From contig CBDDCC010000005.1 of the NCBI GenBank assembly GCA_965225935.1, positions 124,001-188,000 on the forward strand: a stretch of 64,000 nt of DNA, read 5' to 3'. The stretch comes from CALJXB01 sp965225935. Its GTDB lineage: Bacteria; Pseudomonadota; Alphaproteobacteria; Kiloniellales; JAKSDN01. Each line of letters begins with the position of its first letter. Position 1 is the first letter of the stretch. The position numbers were made by a program, and so were the translations under genes. A model generated the notes under the pieces. It had not been told where the DNA came from and did no database searches. It was given only the letters and a program-made list of their open reading frames with translations. Positions 16,273-23,964 of the stretch are shown in pieces.

Positions 16273-17490
16273 ATGCGTAGGATCATGACCTGGCTGACCG
16301 TGGTGGCGTTCGCGGCCACACTCGGCCTGCAGCAATCGGCGCAAGCCGACGACGATGAGGTGGTCATCGGGTTCGCCATTGCCGAGAGTGGCTGGATGAA
16401 CGCCTACGACGGCCCGCCGCTGATCGGCGCGATGATGGCGATCGAGGAGTTCAACGCCCAGGGCGGAATCCTCGGCAAGCAAATTCGCGCCGTGGTCGCC
16501 GACACCAAGACCGACACCGTCCAGGGTGCCAAGGCCGGCACTGAGGTGGTGGCCAAGGGTGCCGACTTCATGGTGGTCTCCTGCGACTACGACATGGGCG
16601 CACCCGCGGCCACCGTTGCCCACGACAACGACATGATCGCCATCTCCTTCTGCGCCTCCGATGCCAAGATGGGCGTGCAGGGCATCGGCCCCTACGCCTT
16701 CACCATGAACGGGCCCGGTCAGGTGGAAGGGGCCAAAGGCGCGAAGTTCGCCTGGGATCGCGGCATGCGTAAGGGTTACGCTCTCTTGGACGCCTCGATC
16801 GAGTACAACAAGAGCGTCTGCCACGGCTTCCTCGAATACTGGAAGAAGCTCGGCGGCGAGGTGGTCGGCGTCGACACCTTCATGCAGGAGGACCCCTCCA
16901 TCGCCTCTCAGATCACGCGCTACAAGCAGGCGGCGGCGGAGAAGGGCGAGCCCGAGGTCCTGGCGCTCTGCTCCTACGTGCCGGGCGCGGTCAGCGCAAT
17001 CCGGCAGTTGCGCGGCGCCGGAATCAACGCGGCGATCGTCAGCGGCGACGCCATGGACGGCCACTATTGGGCGGAAGGCGTGCCGGGGCTGAGCGATCAC
17101 TATGCCGTCACCTTCGGCTCGATCTACGGCGACGATCCCAGGGCCGAGGTGAACGAGTTCTTCGCCCGCTACCGCAAGGAGCACGGCGAGCCCGACACCT
17201 CTTTCCCGCTGAACGGCTACAGCGTTGTGCAGGCCCTCAAGATCGCGGCCGAGCGGGCCGGCTCCCTCGACAGCGACGCGGTCTTGGCCGAATTGAACAA
17301 GTTCGACAAGGAACCGCTGCTGTGGGGCCCGACCACGTTCACCCCGGACATGCATATCGACATGTTCCACACCATGGCGATGATCCAGATCCAGGACGGC
17401 AAGGGGTCCTTCGCCGCTATGGTCCATATGGACGACCCGCCCGCGCTGCAGCTCATCTTCCCCGAGTTCACCGCAGACCTTTACGAATGA
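16273..17490 (+). CDS. HAAT-type ABC transporter substrate-binding protein (LivK-like)
   Basis: 405 residues with a Sec signal peptide (about 1-27, ending QSAQA) followed by VVIGFAIAESGWMNAYDGPP, typical of periplasmic type I binding proteins, including the GAMMAIEEFNAQGGILGKQI helix. It captures an amino acid or amide in the periplasm for the permeases encoded next. Neighbouring catabolic enzymes suggest the ligand is the compound they degrade rather than leucine. The ATG at 16273 follows GGAGAGG; an ATG at 16285 is a less likely alternative. A hairpin after the gene probably sets it at a higher level than the membrane components. Confidence 0.9.
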   Translation: MRRIMTWLTVVAFAATLGLQQSAQADDDEVVIGFAIAESGWMNAYDGPPLIGAMMAIEEFNAQGGILGKQIRAVVADTKTDTVQGAKAGTEVVAKGADFMVVSCDYDMGAPAATVAHDNDMIAISFCASDAKMGVQGIGPYAFTMNGPGQVEGAKGAKFAWDRGMRKGYALLDASIEYNKSVCHGFLEYWKKLGGEVVGVDTFMQEDPSIASQITRYKQAAAEKGEPEVLALCSYVPGAVSAIRQLRGAGINAAIVSGDAMDGHYWAEGVPGLSDHYAVTFGSIYGDDPRAEVNEFFARYRKEHGEPDTSFPLNGYSVVQALKIAAERAGSLDSDAVLAELNKFDKEPLLWGPTTFTPDMHIDMFHTMAMIQIQDGKGSFAAMVHMDDPPALQLIFPEFTADLYE

Positions 17491-17522
17491 CGGTTCGCCT
17501 CTGACGAGGCGGTGTCATAGAT

Positions 17523-17550
17523 CGGCAGGCCGTTCCCGGACGGCCTGCCG
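17523..17550 (+). terminator. Hairpin between binding-protein and permease genes
   Basis: A perfect 10-bp inverted repeat (CGGCAGGCCG / CGGCCTGCCG) with an 8-nt loop, followed by TTCTTT. Such partial terminators or 3' stabilising hairpins commonly follow binding-protein genes and raise their mRNA relative to downstream permeases. The T-run is weak, so read-through is likely. Confidence 0.6.
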
Positions 17551-17580
17551 TTCTTTCGGTCCTTTCCGGCGAGGGCGGAC

Positions 17581-18495
17581 ATGAGCGCCATCCTGCAACA
17601 TGTCGTTGACGCTGTTGCGCTCGGCAGTCTTTACGCGCTGACGGCGCTTGGCATCGGGCTGATCTTCGGTGTCATGCGCCTGATCAACTTCGCCCACGGC
17701 GACTTCATCATGGTGGGCGCCTTCTCCCTGGTGATCCCTACCAGCGCCGCCACCTCGACGCTGCTGATCGGGGCCTGGCCGACGCCCTTGCTCATTGCCG
17801 GCGTCTGCGCGGTGGTGATCCTGCTGGCGCTGGCGACCGAGCGCCTCGCCTTCCGGCCGGTGCGCCGGGCCGATCCGGCGGTGCTCCTGATCACCTCCTT
17901 CGCCGTCAGCTTCTTCCTGCAGAACCTGGTCATCGCCATCCACGGCGGGCGGCCCAAGTCGGCCAACATCTGGCCCGACCTGATGGACCCCGTGATCCTG
18001 GCCGGGGTGCGCATCCCCCAGCTTCAGCTCATCACCATCGCCGTCACCCTGGTGCTGCTGGCGGCGCTCGTCCTCTTCCTCAAGCGCACGCCCATCGGCA
18101 TCGCCATGCGCGCGGCCTCCGAGGACTTCCTGACCGCCCGGCTGCTCGGCATCCGCGCCAACTACGTGATCGCCACCGCCTTCGCCATCAGCGGCTTCCT
18201 GGCCGCCGTGGTCTCGCTGCTCTACGTGGCCCAGACCAGCGTGCTGTCCTTCCACATGGGCGTGCCGCTGGTGCTCTTCGCCTTCGTCGCCACCGTGGTG
18301 GGCGGCATGGGCAACCTGGTGGGCGCCGTCGTCGGCGGCTTCGTGGTCGGCATCGGCAGCGTCTTCTTCCAGGTCGTCCTGCCCGAGGCCTGGCGCTCGA
18401 ACCGGGACGTCTGGGTCTACGCCCTGGTGCTCTTCATCCTGCTGTTCCGGCCCTCCGGCCTGATCAAGTCCAAAGCCATCGAGGAGAAGGTCTGA
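17581..18495 (+). CDS. livH: HAAT ABC transporter permease (LivH-like)
   Basis: 304 residues, about eight membrane segments. The opening ALGSLYALTALGIGLIFGVM, followed by RLINFAHGDFIMVGAF, is the LivH signature, and the cytoplasmic coupling region GIAMRAASEDFLTARLLGI is intact. It forms the inner-membrane channel with LivM and is driven by the two ATPases. It starts 90 nt after the binding-protein gene and its stop overlaps the LivM start (TGATG), so the permeases are translationally coupled. Confidence 0.92.
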   Translation: MSAILQHVVDAVALGSLYALTALGIGLIFGVMRLINFAHGDFIMVGAFSLVIPTSAATSTLLIGAWPTPLLIAGVCAVVILLALATERLAFRPVRRADPAVLLITSFAVSFFLQNLVIAIHGGRPKSANIWPDLMDPVILAGVRIPQLQLITIAVTLVLLAALVLFLKRTPIGIAMRAASEDFLTARLLGIRANYVIATAFAISGFLAAVVSLLYVAQTSVLSFHMGVPLVLFAFVATVVGGMGNLVGAVVGGFVVGIGSVFFQVVLPEAWRSNRDVWVYALVLFILLFRPSGLIKSKAIEEKV

Positions 18496-19562
18496 TGGCC
18501 GCGGCCGATCAGGCGCAGCCCGGGCGCCGCCGCTCGCCGCTGGCGCTGATCGAGATCTACTCGACGCCGCTCTCGCTGTCCTTGATCCTGGCCGCCGTGG
18601 TCGTGCTGACCTGGCTCTCCGGCGACCGGGTCTTCGCCCAGACGGTGACCGACACCCTCATCCGCGTCATGCTGGTGGTCGGGCTCTACATCTTCATCGG
18701 CAACTCGGGCGTGCTGGCCTTCGGCCACATCGCCTTCACCATGGTCGGCGCCTACGCGACCGCCTGGCTCACCCTCAGCACCTTCAAGAAGAGCTTCGCC
18801 CTCCAGCTGCCGGCGATCCTGGCCGAGCACCAGTACCCGGTCTTTCCCTCGGCGGTCGCCGCCGGCCTGCTGGCCTCCCTCGTGGCGCTCGTCGTCGGCA
18901 TCCCCATCATGCGCCTCTCGGGCATCGCCGCGGCCATCGCCTCGCTCGCCGTGCTCGGCATGTTCCACACCTTCTACAACAACTGGGGGCCTTGGACGAT
19001 GGGGGCGGCGACCCTGCCGGGCGTCCCGCTCTACGTCAACATGTGGGTGGCGCTCGCCTGGGTCGTCTTCGCCCTCTTCGCCGCCTACGTCTATCAGCGC
19101 TCGCGCTTCGGCCTGGCGCTCCGGGCGACCCGGGAGGACGAGTTCGGCGCCCGCGCGGCCGGCATCAACATCGCCCGCCAGCGCCTCATCGCCTTCGTGC
19201 TGAGCGCCTTCTTCATGGGCATCGCCGGCGTGCTGCACGCCCACTTCCTCGGCTCCATCTCGGTCAAGTCCTTCTGGCTCGGCCTCACCTTCCTCTCGCT
19301 GGCCATGCTGATCATCGGCGGCCAGCGCTCGCTCACCGGCGCGGTGGCCGGGGCCGTGGTGATCTCCTTCATCACCGAGGTCCTGCGCCTCATGGAGGGC
19401 GGCGTCGAGGTCGCCCAGACCAGCCTCGCCCTGCCGCCCGGCTCCCAGGAGCTCGGCATCGCGCTGGTCATGCTGCTGGTGCTCATCTACCGCCCCTCGG
19501 GCATCACCGGCGGGCACGAGATCTCCTTCCACTTGGGCCGCCTGGGCCGCAAGGAGCGCTGA
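18495..19562 (+). CDS. livM: HAAT ABC transporter permease (LivM-like)
   Basis: 355 residues with several membrane segments. Recognisable LivM features are FIGNSGVLAFGHIAFTMVGA near the start and RATREDEFGARAAGINIAR, the cytoplasmic loop that docks the ATPase. An N-terminal cytoplasmic extension of about 20 residues precedes the first helix. Its start overlaps the LivH stop by one base and LivG begins 1 nt after its stop, typical of a tightly packed liv operon. Confidence 0.92.
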   Translation: MAAADQAQPGRRRSPLALIEIYSTPLSLSLILAAVVVLTWLSGDRVFAQTVTDTLIRVMLVVGLYIFIGNSGVLAFGHIAFTMVGAYATAWLTLSTFKKSFALQLPAILAEHQYPVFPSAVAAGLLASLVALVVGIPIMRLSGIAAAIASLAVLGMFHTFYNNWGPWTMGAATLPGVPLYVNMWVALAWVVFALFAAYVYQRSRFGLALRATREDEFGARAAGINIARQRLIAFVLSAFFMGIAGVLHAHFLGSISVKSFWLGLTFLSLAMLIIGGQRSLTGAVAGAVVISFITEVLRLMEGGVEVAQTSLALPPGSQELGIALVMLLVLIYRPSGITGGHEISFHLGRLGRKER

Positions 19563-19563
19563 C

Positions 19564-20298
19564 ATGCTCGAGGCCGAAGGGATCGAGGTGCACTTCGAGG
19601 GCCTGACCGCCATCGACCGGGTGAGCCTCGACGTGAAGGAGGGCGAGGTCTTCGGCCTCATCGGCCCCAACGGCGCCGGCAAGTCGACCCTGGTGAACGC
19701 GCTGACCGGCTTCCAGAAGTTCAGCCAGGGCGTGGTGCGCCTCGATGCCGTCGACATCAGCGGCTGGACCGCCGACCGCATCGCCCGCCACGGGGTCGCC
19801 CGCACCTTCCAGGCGGTGCGCCTCTTCCTCGGGCTCAGCGTGCTCGAGAACCTGGCCGCCGCCGCCGTCGGCGCCGGCCACCTGCGCCACGCCGCCGAGG
19901 CCAAGGCGCGCGAGGTCCTCGCCTGGATGGACCTCTCAGACCGGGAGGCGCAGCTGGCCGGCGCCCTCCCCTACGGCGATCAGCGCCGCGTCGCCATCGG
20001 CCGGGCGCTGGCGCTCGAGCCGCGCTACCTGCTGCTCGACGAGCCGGCGGCCGGCATGTCGGACGCCGAGTGCGACGAGCTGGTCGGCCTGATCGCCCGG
20101 GTGCCCGAGCACTACGGCTGCGGCGTGCTGCTGATCGACCACAACATGCGGGTCGTCATGAACGCCTGCGCGCGCATCCACGTGATCGACAGCGGGCGCA
20201 CCATCGCCGAGGGCACGCCGGCCGAGATCCAGGAGCACGAGGACGTGGTGCGCGCCTATCTGGGCAGCAAGTCGGAGGCGGGCGATGCTGCGCGTTGA
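19564..20298 (+). CDS. livG: HAAT ABC transporter ATPase (LivG-like)
   Basis: 244 residues. It carries Walker A GPNGAGKSTLVNALTG, a Q-loop in RTFQAVRLF, Walker B RYLLLDEPAAGMSD and the switch His in LLIDHNMRVVM. The signature is unusual: where LSGGQ is expected it reads LPYGDQRRVAIGRALA, which is the normal LivG variant. It pairs with LivF to power uptake. It overlaps the LivF start by 14 nt. Confidence 0.92.
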   Translation: MLEAEGIEVHFEGLTAIDRVSLDVKEGEVFGLIGPNGAGKSTLVNALTGFQKFSQGVVRLDAVDISGWTADRIARHGVARTFQAVRLFLGLSVLENLAAAAVGAGHLRHAAEAKAREVLAWMDLSDREAQLAGALPYGDQRRVAIGRALALEPRYLLLDEPAAGMSDAECDELVGLIARVPEHYGCGVLLIDHNMRVVMNACARIHVIDSGRTIAEGTPAEIQEHEDVVRAYLGSKSEAGDAAR

Positions 20299-20992
20299 CG
20301 GTCTCGAGGTCTCCTACGGTCCGGTGCGGGCCCTGCGCGGCGTGTCGCTGGCCATCGCAGAGCGCGAGATCGTCTGCGTGGTCGGGCCCAACGGCGCCGG
20401 CAAGTCGACCCTGCTGCTCGCCATCGCCGGCGCGCTCGCCCCGACCGCCGGCGAGATCCGGCTGAACGACCGGCCCATCCAGGGCCGCGGCGCCGAGAAC
20501 ATCGCCCGGCTCGGCATCTCCCTGGTGCCCGAGGGCCGCAACATCTTCACCCAGCTCACGGTGGAGGAGAACCTGCGCCTCGGCACCCAGATGCGCGGCG
20601 ACCGGGCCGAGATCGAGAAGGACTACGCCGACATGCTGGAGGTCTTCCCGGTCTTGGGCGAGCGCCTCTCCAGCCCCGGCGGCAAGCTCTCCGGCGGCGA
20701 GCAGCAGCAGCTCGCCATCGCCCGGGCGCTGATGACAGGCTCGCGGCTGATCCTGCTGGACGAGCCGGCGCTCGGCCTCGCGCCCATGATGGTGGAGACC
20801 GTCTACTCCGAGCTCAACCGCCTGCGCGACGAGCGCGCCATCACCCTCCTGGTGGTCGAGCAGAGCACCCACCGCGCCTTCGAGAACGCCGACCGCATCT
20901 ACGTGCTGCGCCAGGGACGCATCGAGCTCGAGGGCGCCAGCAAAGACCTCGGCGAAAAAGCCGTCGAGCAGGCCTACTTCGGATACGAATGA
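20285..20992 (+). CDS. livF: HAAT ABC transporter ATPase (LivF-like)
   Basis: 235 residues: Walker A GPNGAGKSTLLLAIAG, LivF-type ISLVPEGRNIFTQLTVEENL, signature KLSGGEQQQLAIARALM, Walker B RLILLDEPALGLAP and VVEQSTHRAFENADRIYVL (a Ser replaces the more common Asn after EQ). It completes a five-component transporter with the genes before it. The FAD oxidoreductase follows 31 nt later on the same strand, so it is likely in the same transcript. Confidence 0.92.
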   Translation: MLRVDGLEVSYGPVRALRGVSLAIAEREIVCVVGPNGAGKSTLLLAIAGALAPTAGEIRLNDRPIQGRGAENIARLGISLVPEGRNIFTQLTVEENLRLGTQMRGDRAEIEKDYADMLEVFPVLGERLSSPGGKLSGGEQQQLAIARALMTGSRLILLDEPALGLAPMMVETVYSELNRLRDERAITLLVVEQSTHRAFENADRIYVLRQGRIELEGASKDLGEKAVEQAYFGYE

Positions 20993-21023
20993 GGGGCTGC
21001 CGAACGAAGGGGAGGAAAGGCAC

Positions 21024-22181
21024 ATGACCAGCGAGGTGATCGTCATCGGGGCCGGCATCGCCGGCAGCTCGACCGCGTTCCACCTGGCCGAGGCGGGCGT
21101 CAAGGTCACCCTGGTCGAGAAGGAGCATCCCGCCGCCGGACCGACCGGCAAGTCCTCGGCCCTCTGCCACCTCTTCTACACCGAGCCCGAGCTTTCCCAG
21201 CTGGCCCTGCGCGGCTGCGCCTGGCTGAAGCGCCTGCCGGAGATCGCCGGCGGGCCCAAGGTCTTCCACGAGACCGGCATGCTGTGGTGCGCCGGGGACG
21301 AGAACGCCGAGGTCTGGAGTGCGGCGGGCAAGCGCATCCACGACGAGGAAGGCGGCGAGCTCTACGTCGTCACGCCGGAAGAGCTGGCGGCCAAGGTGCC
21401 CGGCTTCGTCATGGACGACATCGTGCTGGGGATCTGGGAGCCCGCCTACGGCTACGTCGACCCCTACGAGGCGACCAACGGCTTCGCCAGTGCCGCCAGG
21501 GCCCGCGGCGCCGTCGTGCACCAGCGGAGCCGGGTCGCCGCCATCGAGGCCGAGGGCGGCAAGGTGGCGGGCGTGCGGCTCGAATCCGGCGAGCGCCTGG
21601 CGGCCGACCTGGTGGTCGCGGCGACCGGCCCCTGGACCAAGTCGCTCATCGCGCCCCTCGGCGTCGACTTGCCGCTCCACATCGAGCGCCACGCCATGGC
21701 GATGCTCGACGCTCCCGGACAGGCCATGGAGATCCTGCCGGTCTGCTGGTGCGACGACATCCTGGCCCACTACGCGCGGCCGGAGCGCGAGGACACCATT
21801 CTGATCGGCACCTGGGCCGGCGGCGGCACGGGCATCCGCAATCCGGACGCCGACCGACCCCACGAGCACGACGATCCCAACAGCTACGACGCCGGCTCGG
21901 ACCAGGAGGAAGCGTCCTGGATCGTCCAGCAGATGCTGCCGCGCGCGCCGCGGGTGGGCGAGCTCGGCATCCGCCCAGGCTATGCCTGCCTCTACGACAT
22001 GAGCCCCGACGACCTGCCGGTGATCGACCGCATCCCAGGGGCGGACGGGCTCTTCGTGGTGGCGGGCTCCAGCGGCCACGGCTTCAAGCTCGGCCCGGGC
22101 GTGGGCGAGGAGGTGGCGCGCCTCGTCACCACGGGCCACTCGGAGCTGCTGGCGCCCTTCTCCCTCGCGCGCTTCGATTGA
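21024..22181 (+). CDS. DAO-family FAD-dependent oxidoreductase
   Basis: 385 residues with the FAD motif VIVIGAGIAGSSTAFHLAEA at the start and the C-terminal FAD contact in VVAGSSGHGFKLGPGVGEE. The middle YGYVDPYEATNGFASAARAR is the layout of sarcosine oxidase beta, dimethylglycine dehydrogenase and PuuB-like oxidases, which act on secondary amines or amino acids. No covalent-flavin His is obvious. GGGGAGGAAAGG precedes the ATG. It is the second amine/amino-acid oxidase of the locus and lies directly after the transporter, so it probably oxidises the imported compound or its glutamylated form. Confidence 0.85.
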   Translation: MTSEVIVIGAGIAGSSTAFHLAEAGVKVTLVEKEHPAAGPTGKSSALCHLFYTEPELSQLALRGCAWLKRLPEIAGGPKVFHETGMLWCAGDENAEVWSAAGKRIHDEEGGELYVVTPEELAAKVPGFVMDDIVLGIWEPAYGYVDPYEATNGFASAARARGAVVHQRSRVAAIEAEGGKVAGVRLESGERLAADLVVAATGPWTKSLIAPLGVDLPLHIERHAMAMLDAPGQAMEILPVCWCDDILAHYARPEREDTILIGTWAGGGTGIRNPDADRPHEHDDPNSYDAGSDQEEASWIVQQMLPRAPRVGELGIRPGYACLYDMSPDDLPVIDRIPGADGLFVVAGSSGHGFKLGPGVGEEVARLVTTGHSELLAPFSLARFD

Positions 22182-22206
22182 GCCGCTTTGCTAAGCGTTG
22201 GCGGCC

Positions 22207-22275
22207 CCAGCCCGCTCCCCCACCCGACCACCCCAATGATACTGCCGTGGGTGGTCGGGTGGGGGAGCGGGCTGG
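22207..22275. terminator. Perfect 27-bp inverted repeat between convergent genes
   Basis: Arms 22207-22233 and 22249-22275 are exact reverse complements with a 15-nt loop. The stem is very GC-rich (CCAGCCCGCTCCCCCACCCG and on) and no T-run follows. It lies between the oxidoreductase and a MITE-like repeat, in front of the convergent aminotransferase. It would block transcription from either side or protect mRNA ends; the exactness of the arms suggests recent origin or selection. Confidence 0.65.
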
Positions 22276-22287
22276 TGCGAGGTGAAC

Positions 22288-22560
22288 CTAGAGCGGGATG
22301 GGATGAGATTGAATCAACGCTGTTGGCCTGGGTTGGCTTCGTCCGCTAGGCGCGGGCCGCAGCGCGATGCGGGGCATCGGGCGAGGCCCGCAACGACGCG
22401 GCGGGCCAACCCAGGCCAACCCGTACGGGACGGGCGCTTTTGGCCGGACGCCGCGTCGCTCCTCCTCGAATATGCTTCGGCATGTCCTTCGTCGTCGCTC
22501 CTAACGTCCGGCCAAAATCGCTCCGTCAGCGTGGTTCAATCTCATCCCATCCCGCTCTAG
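22288..22560. repeat. MITE-like repeat, copy 1 (273 bp)
   Basis: The element begins CTAGAGCGGGATGGGATGAG and ends with the reverse complement of the same sequence; 26 terminal bases match exactly. Inside are further inverted pairs (GGCCTGGGTTGGC / GCCAACCCAGGCC). A second copy in inverted orientation lies at 31485-31768. CTAG at each end may be a duplicated target site. The element ends 5 bp from the aminotransferase stop codon. Short open frames inside it are a by-product and are not called as genes. Confidence 0.9.
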
Positions 22561-22565
22561 CTGCC

Positions 22566-23885
22566 CTACCAGCCGGCGAAGGCCGCGACCGCCGCCTCGT
22601 CGACCCGCTTCTGGGCCACGTCGTCGAAGGCCTGGTCGAGGATGTCGAGGGCCTGGTCCACCTCCGCGTCGCTGAGGGTCAGCGGCGGCGTCATCTCCAG
22701 CACGTTCGAGTTCAGGCCGACGTAGAACAGCACCAGCCCCAGCTCGTAGGCCCGGTAGACCAGCTTCGCCGTCTCGTCCTTGGCCGGCTCCTTGCTCTCC
22801 CGGTCGCGCACCAGCTCGACGCCGATGGAGAGGCCGCGCCCGCGCACATCGCCGATGAGGGGGTGCTTGTTGGCGAGCTGGCGCAGTCCTTCGCTGAGGC
22901 GCGCGCCGCGCCCGGCCGTCCGGGACGGCAGGTCCTGCTCGCGGATGGTGCGCAGCACCGCGCGGCCGACCTCTGCGGAGACGGCGTTGCCCGCTGTGGT
23001 CTCGATGGCAAACGCCGTGGCGACGTCCATCACCTCGGCCGGGCCGATGGCGGCCGAGAGCGGCAGCCCGCCGCCGAGGCCCTTGCCGAAGACCACGACG
23101 TCGGGGCTTAGGCCCTCAGCCTGGAAGGCATGCAGGATGCCCGGGCGAGCGAGCCCGACCTTGACCTCGTCTGAGACGATCAGGATGCCGTGGCGCCGGC
23201 AGCGCGCCTCCAGCGCCTTGAGGAAGCCAGGCGGCGGCACGATCAGGCCGCCGTCGGACTGGATCGGCTCGATGAAGCACGCGCCGACGCTCTCCGGCGG
23301 ACAGACGGTGGCGAAGAGGTAGTCGAGGTAGCTCAGCACCGACTCGCCGACATCACCCGCCATCTGGGGCCGGTAGGGATCGGGATAGGGGATCTGCACC
23401 AGGCCCGCGCGGCCCGGGCTGTGGCTGTGGCTGGAGTGGCCGGAGATGGCCGCCGAGCCCGAGATGCCGCCGTGGTAGGCGCCGATGAAGGAGAGGATGC
23501 GCGGCCGGCCGGTCGCCATGGGGATGGCGCGCACCACCGCGTCGTTGGCGTCGGAGCCCGAGTGGCCGAGCCAGACCCGCCGCTCGCCCGCGCCCGGCGT
23601 GATCTCCAGCAGCTCCTCGGCGAGGGCCACTGCCGGCTCGGTGACGCTGGAGAGGATGCTGGCCCCGGCCGGCTTGGCGACCGCGCGGCTCGCCGCCTCG
23701 ACCACCGCCGGATGGCCATAGCCCAGGCTCGCCGCGCCCCAAGTGGCGGAGAGGTCGAGCAGCTCGCGCCCGCTCTCGTCGATCAGATAGGAGCCCGCCC
23801 CGCCGGTCACCGCCAGCGGGAAGAAGCGAACCTTCTCGATCCCGGCGATGACCGCCGCGTCGCGCTCGTAGAGTCCTGCCGCCAT
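22566..23885 (-). CDS. Class III PLP-dependent aminotransferase
   Basis: 439 residues of the 4-aminobutyrate / glutamate-semialdehyde aminotransferase fold. The PLP lysine is in VVVFGKGLGGGLPLSA, the phosphate-binding stretch is LGHSGSDANDAVVRA, and the usual DEVQTG is DEVKVG here. Such enzymes move the omega-amino group of diamines or omega-amino acids to a keto acid. It reads towards the FAD oxidoreductase gene, ending 5 bp from the repeat element. By position it could act on an amino acid produced by the upstream pathway, similar to PuuE in putrescine breakdown, but it is on the opposite strand and may be independently controlled. Confidence 0.88.
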   Translation of the reverse strand: MAAGLYERDAAVIAGIEKVRFFPLAVTGGAGSYLIDESGRELLDLSATWGAASLGYGHPAVVEAASRAVAKPAGASILSSVTEPAVALAEELLEITPGAGERRVWLGHSGSDANDAVVRAIPMATGRPRILSFIGAYHGGISGSAAISGHSSHSHSPGRAGLVQIPYPDPYRPQMAGDVGESVLSYLDYLFATVCPPESVGACFIEPIQSDGGLIVPPPGFLKALEARCRRHGILIVSDEVKVGLARPGILHAFQAEGLSPDVVVFGKGLGGGLPLSAAIGPAEVMDVATAFAIETTAGNAVSAEVGRAVLRTIREQDLPSRTAGRGARLSEGLRQLANKHPLIGDVRGRGLSIGVELVRDRESKEPAKDETAKLVYRAYELGLVLFYVGLNSNVLEMTPPLTLSDAEVDQALDILDQAFDDVAQKRVDEAAVAAFAGW

Positions 23886-23964
23886 GATCGCGCCTCCCTT
23901 GCCTGGCCCCGCATTGGGCGCAGTCTAGAGGATGAGGTCCCGGCGGGGAAATGGCTGCAGGGCT

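Noticed and set aside
18417..19904. 495-codon minus-strand open frame over livM/livG
   Set aside because: It is a shadow of the permease and ATPase genes; composition is typical of the complementary frame.
22282..22560. 92-residue open frame within the repeat (similar frame in copy 2)
   Set aside because: It lies entirely inside the MITE-like element and starts in its terminal repeat. Similarity between copies reflects DNA repetition, not protein selection.
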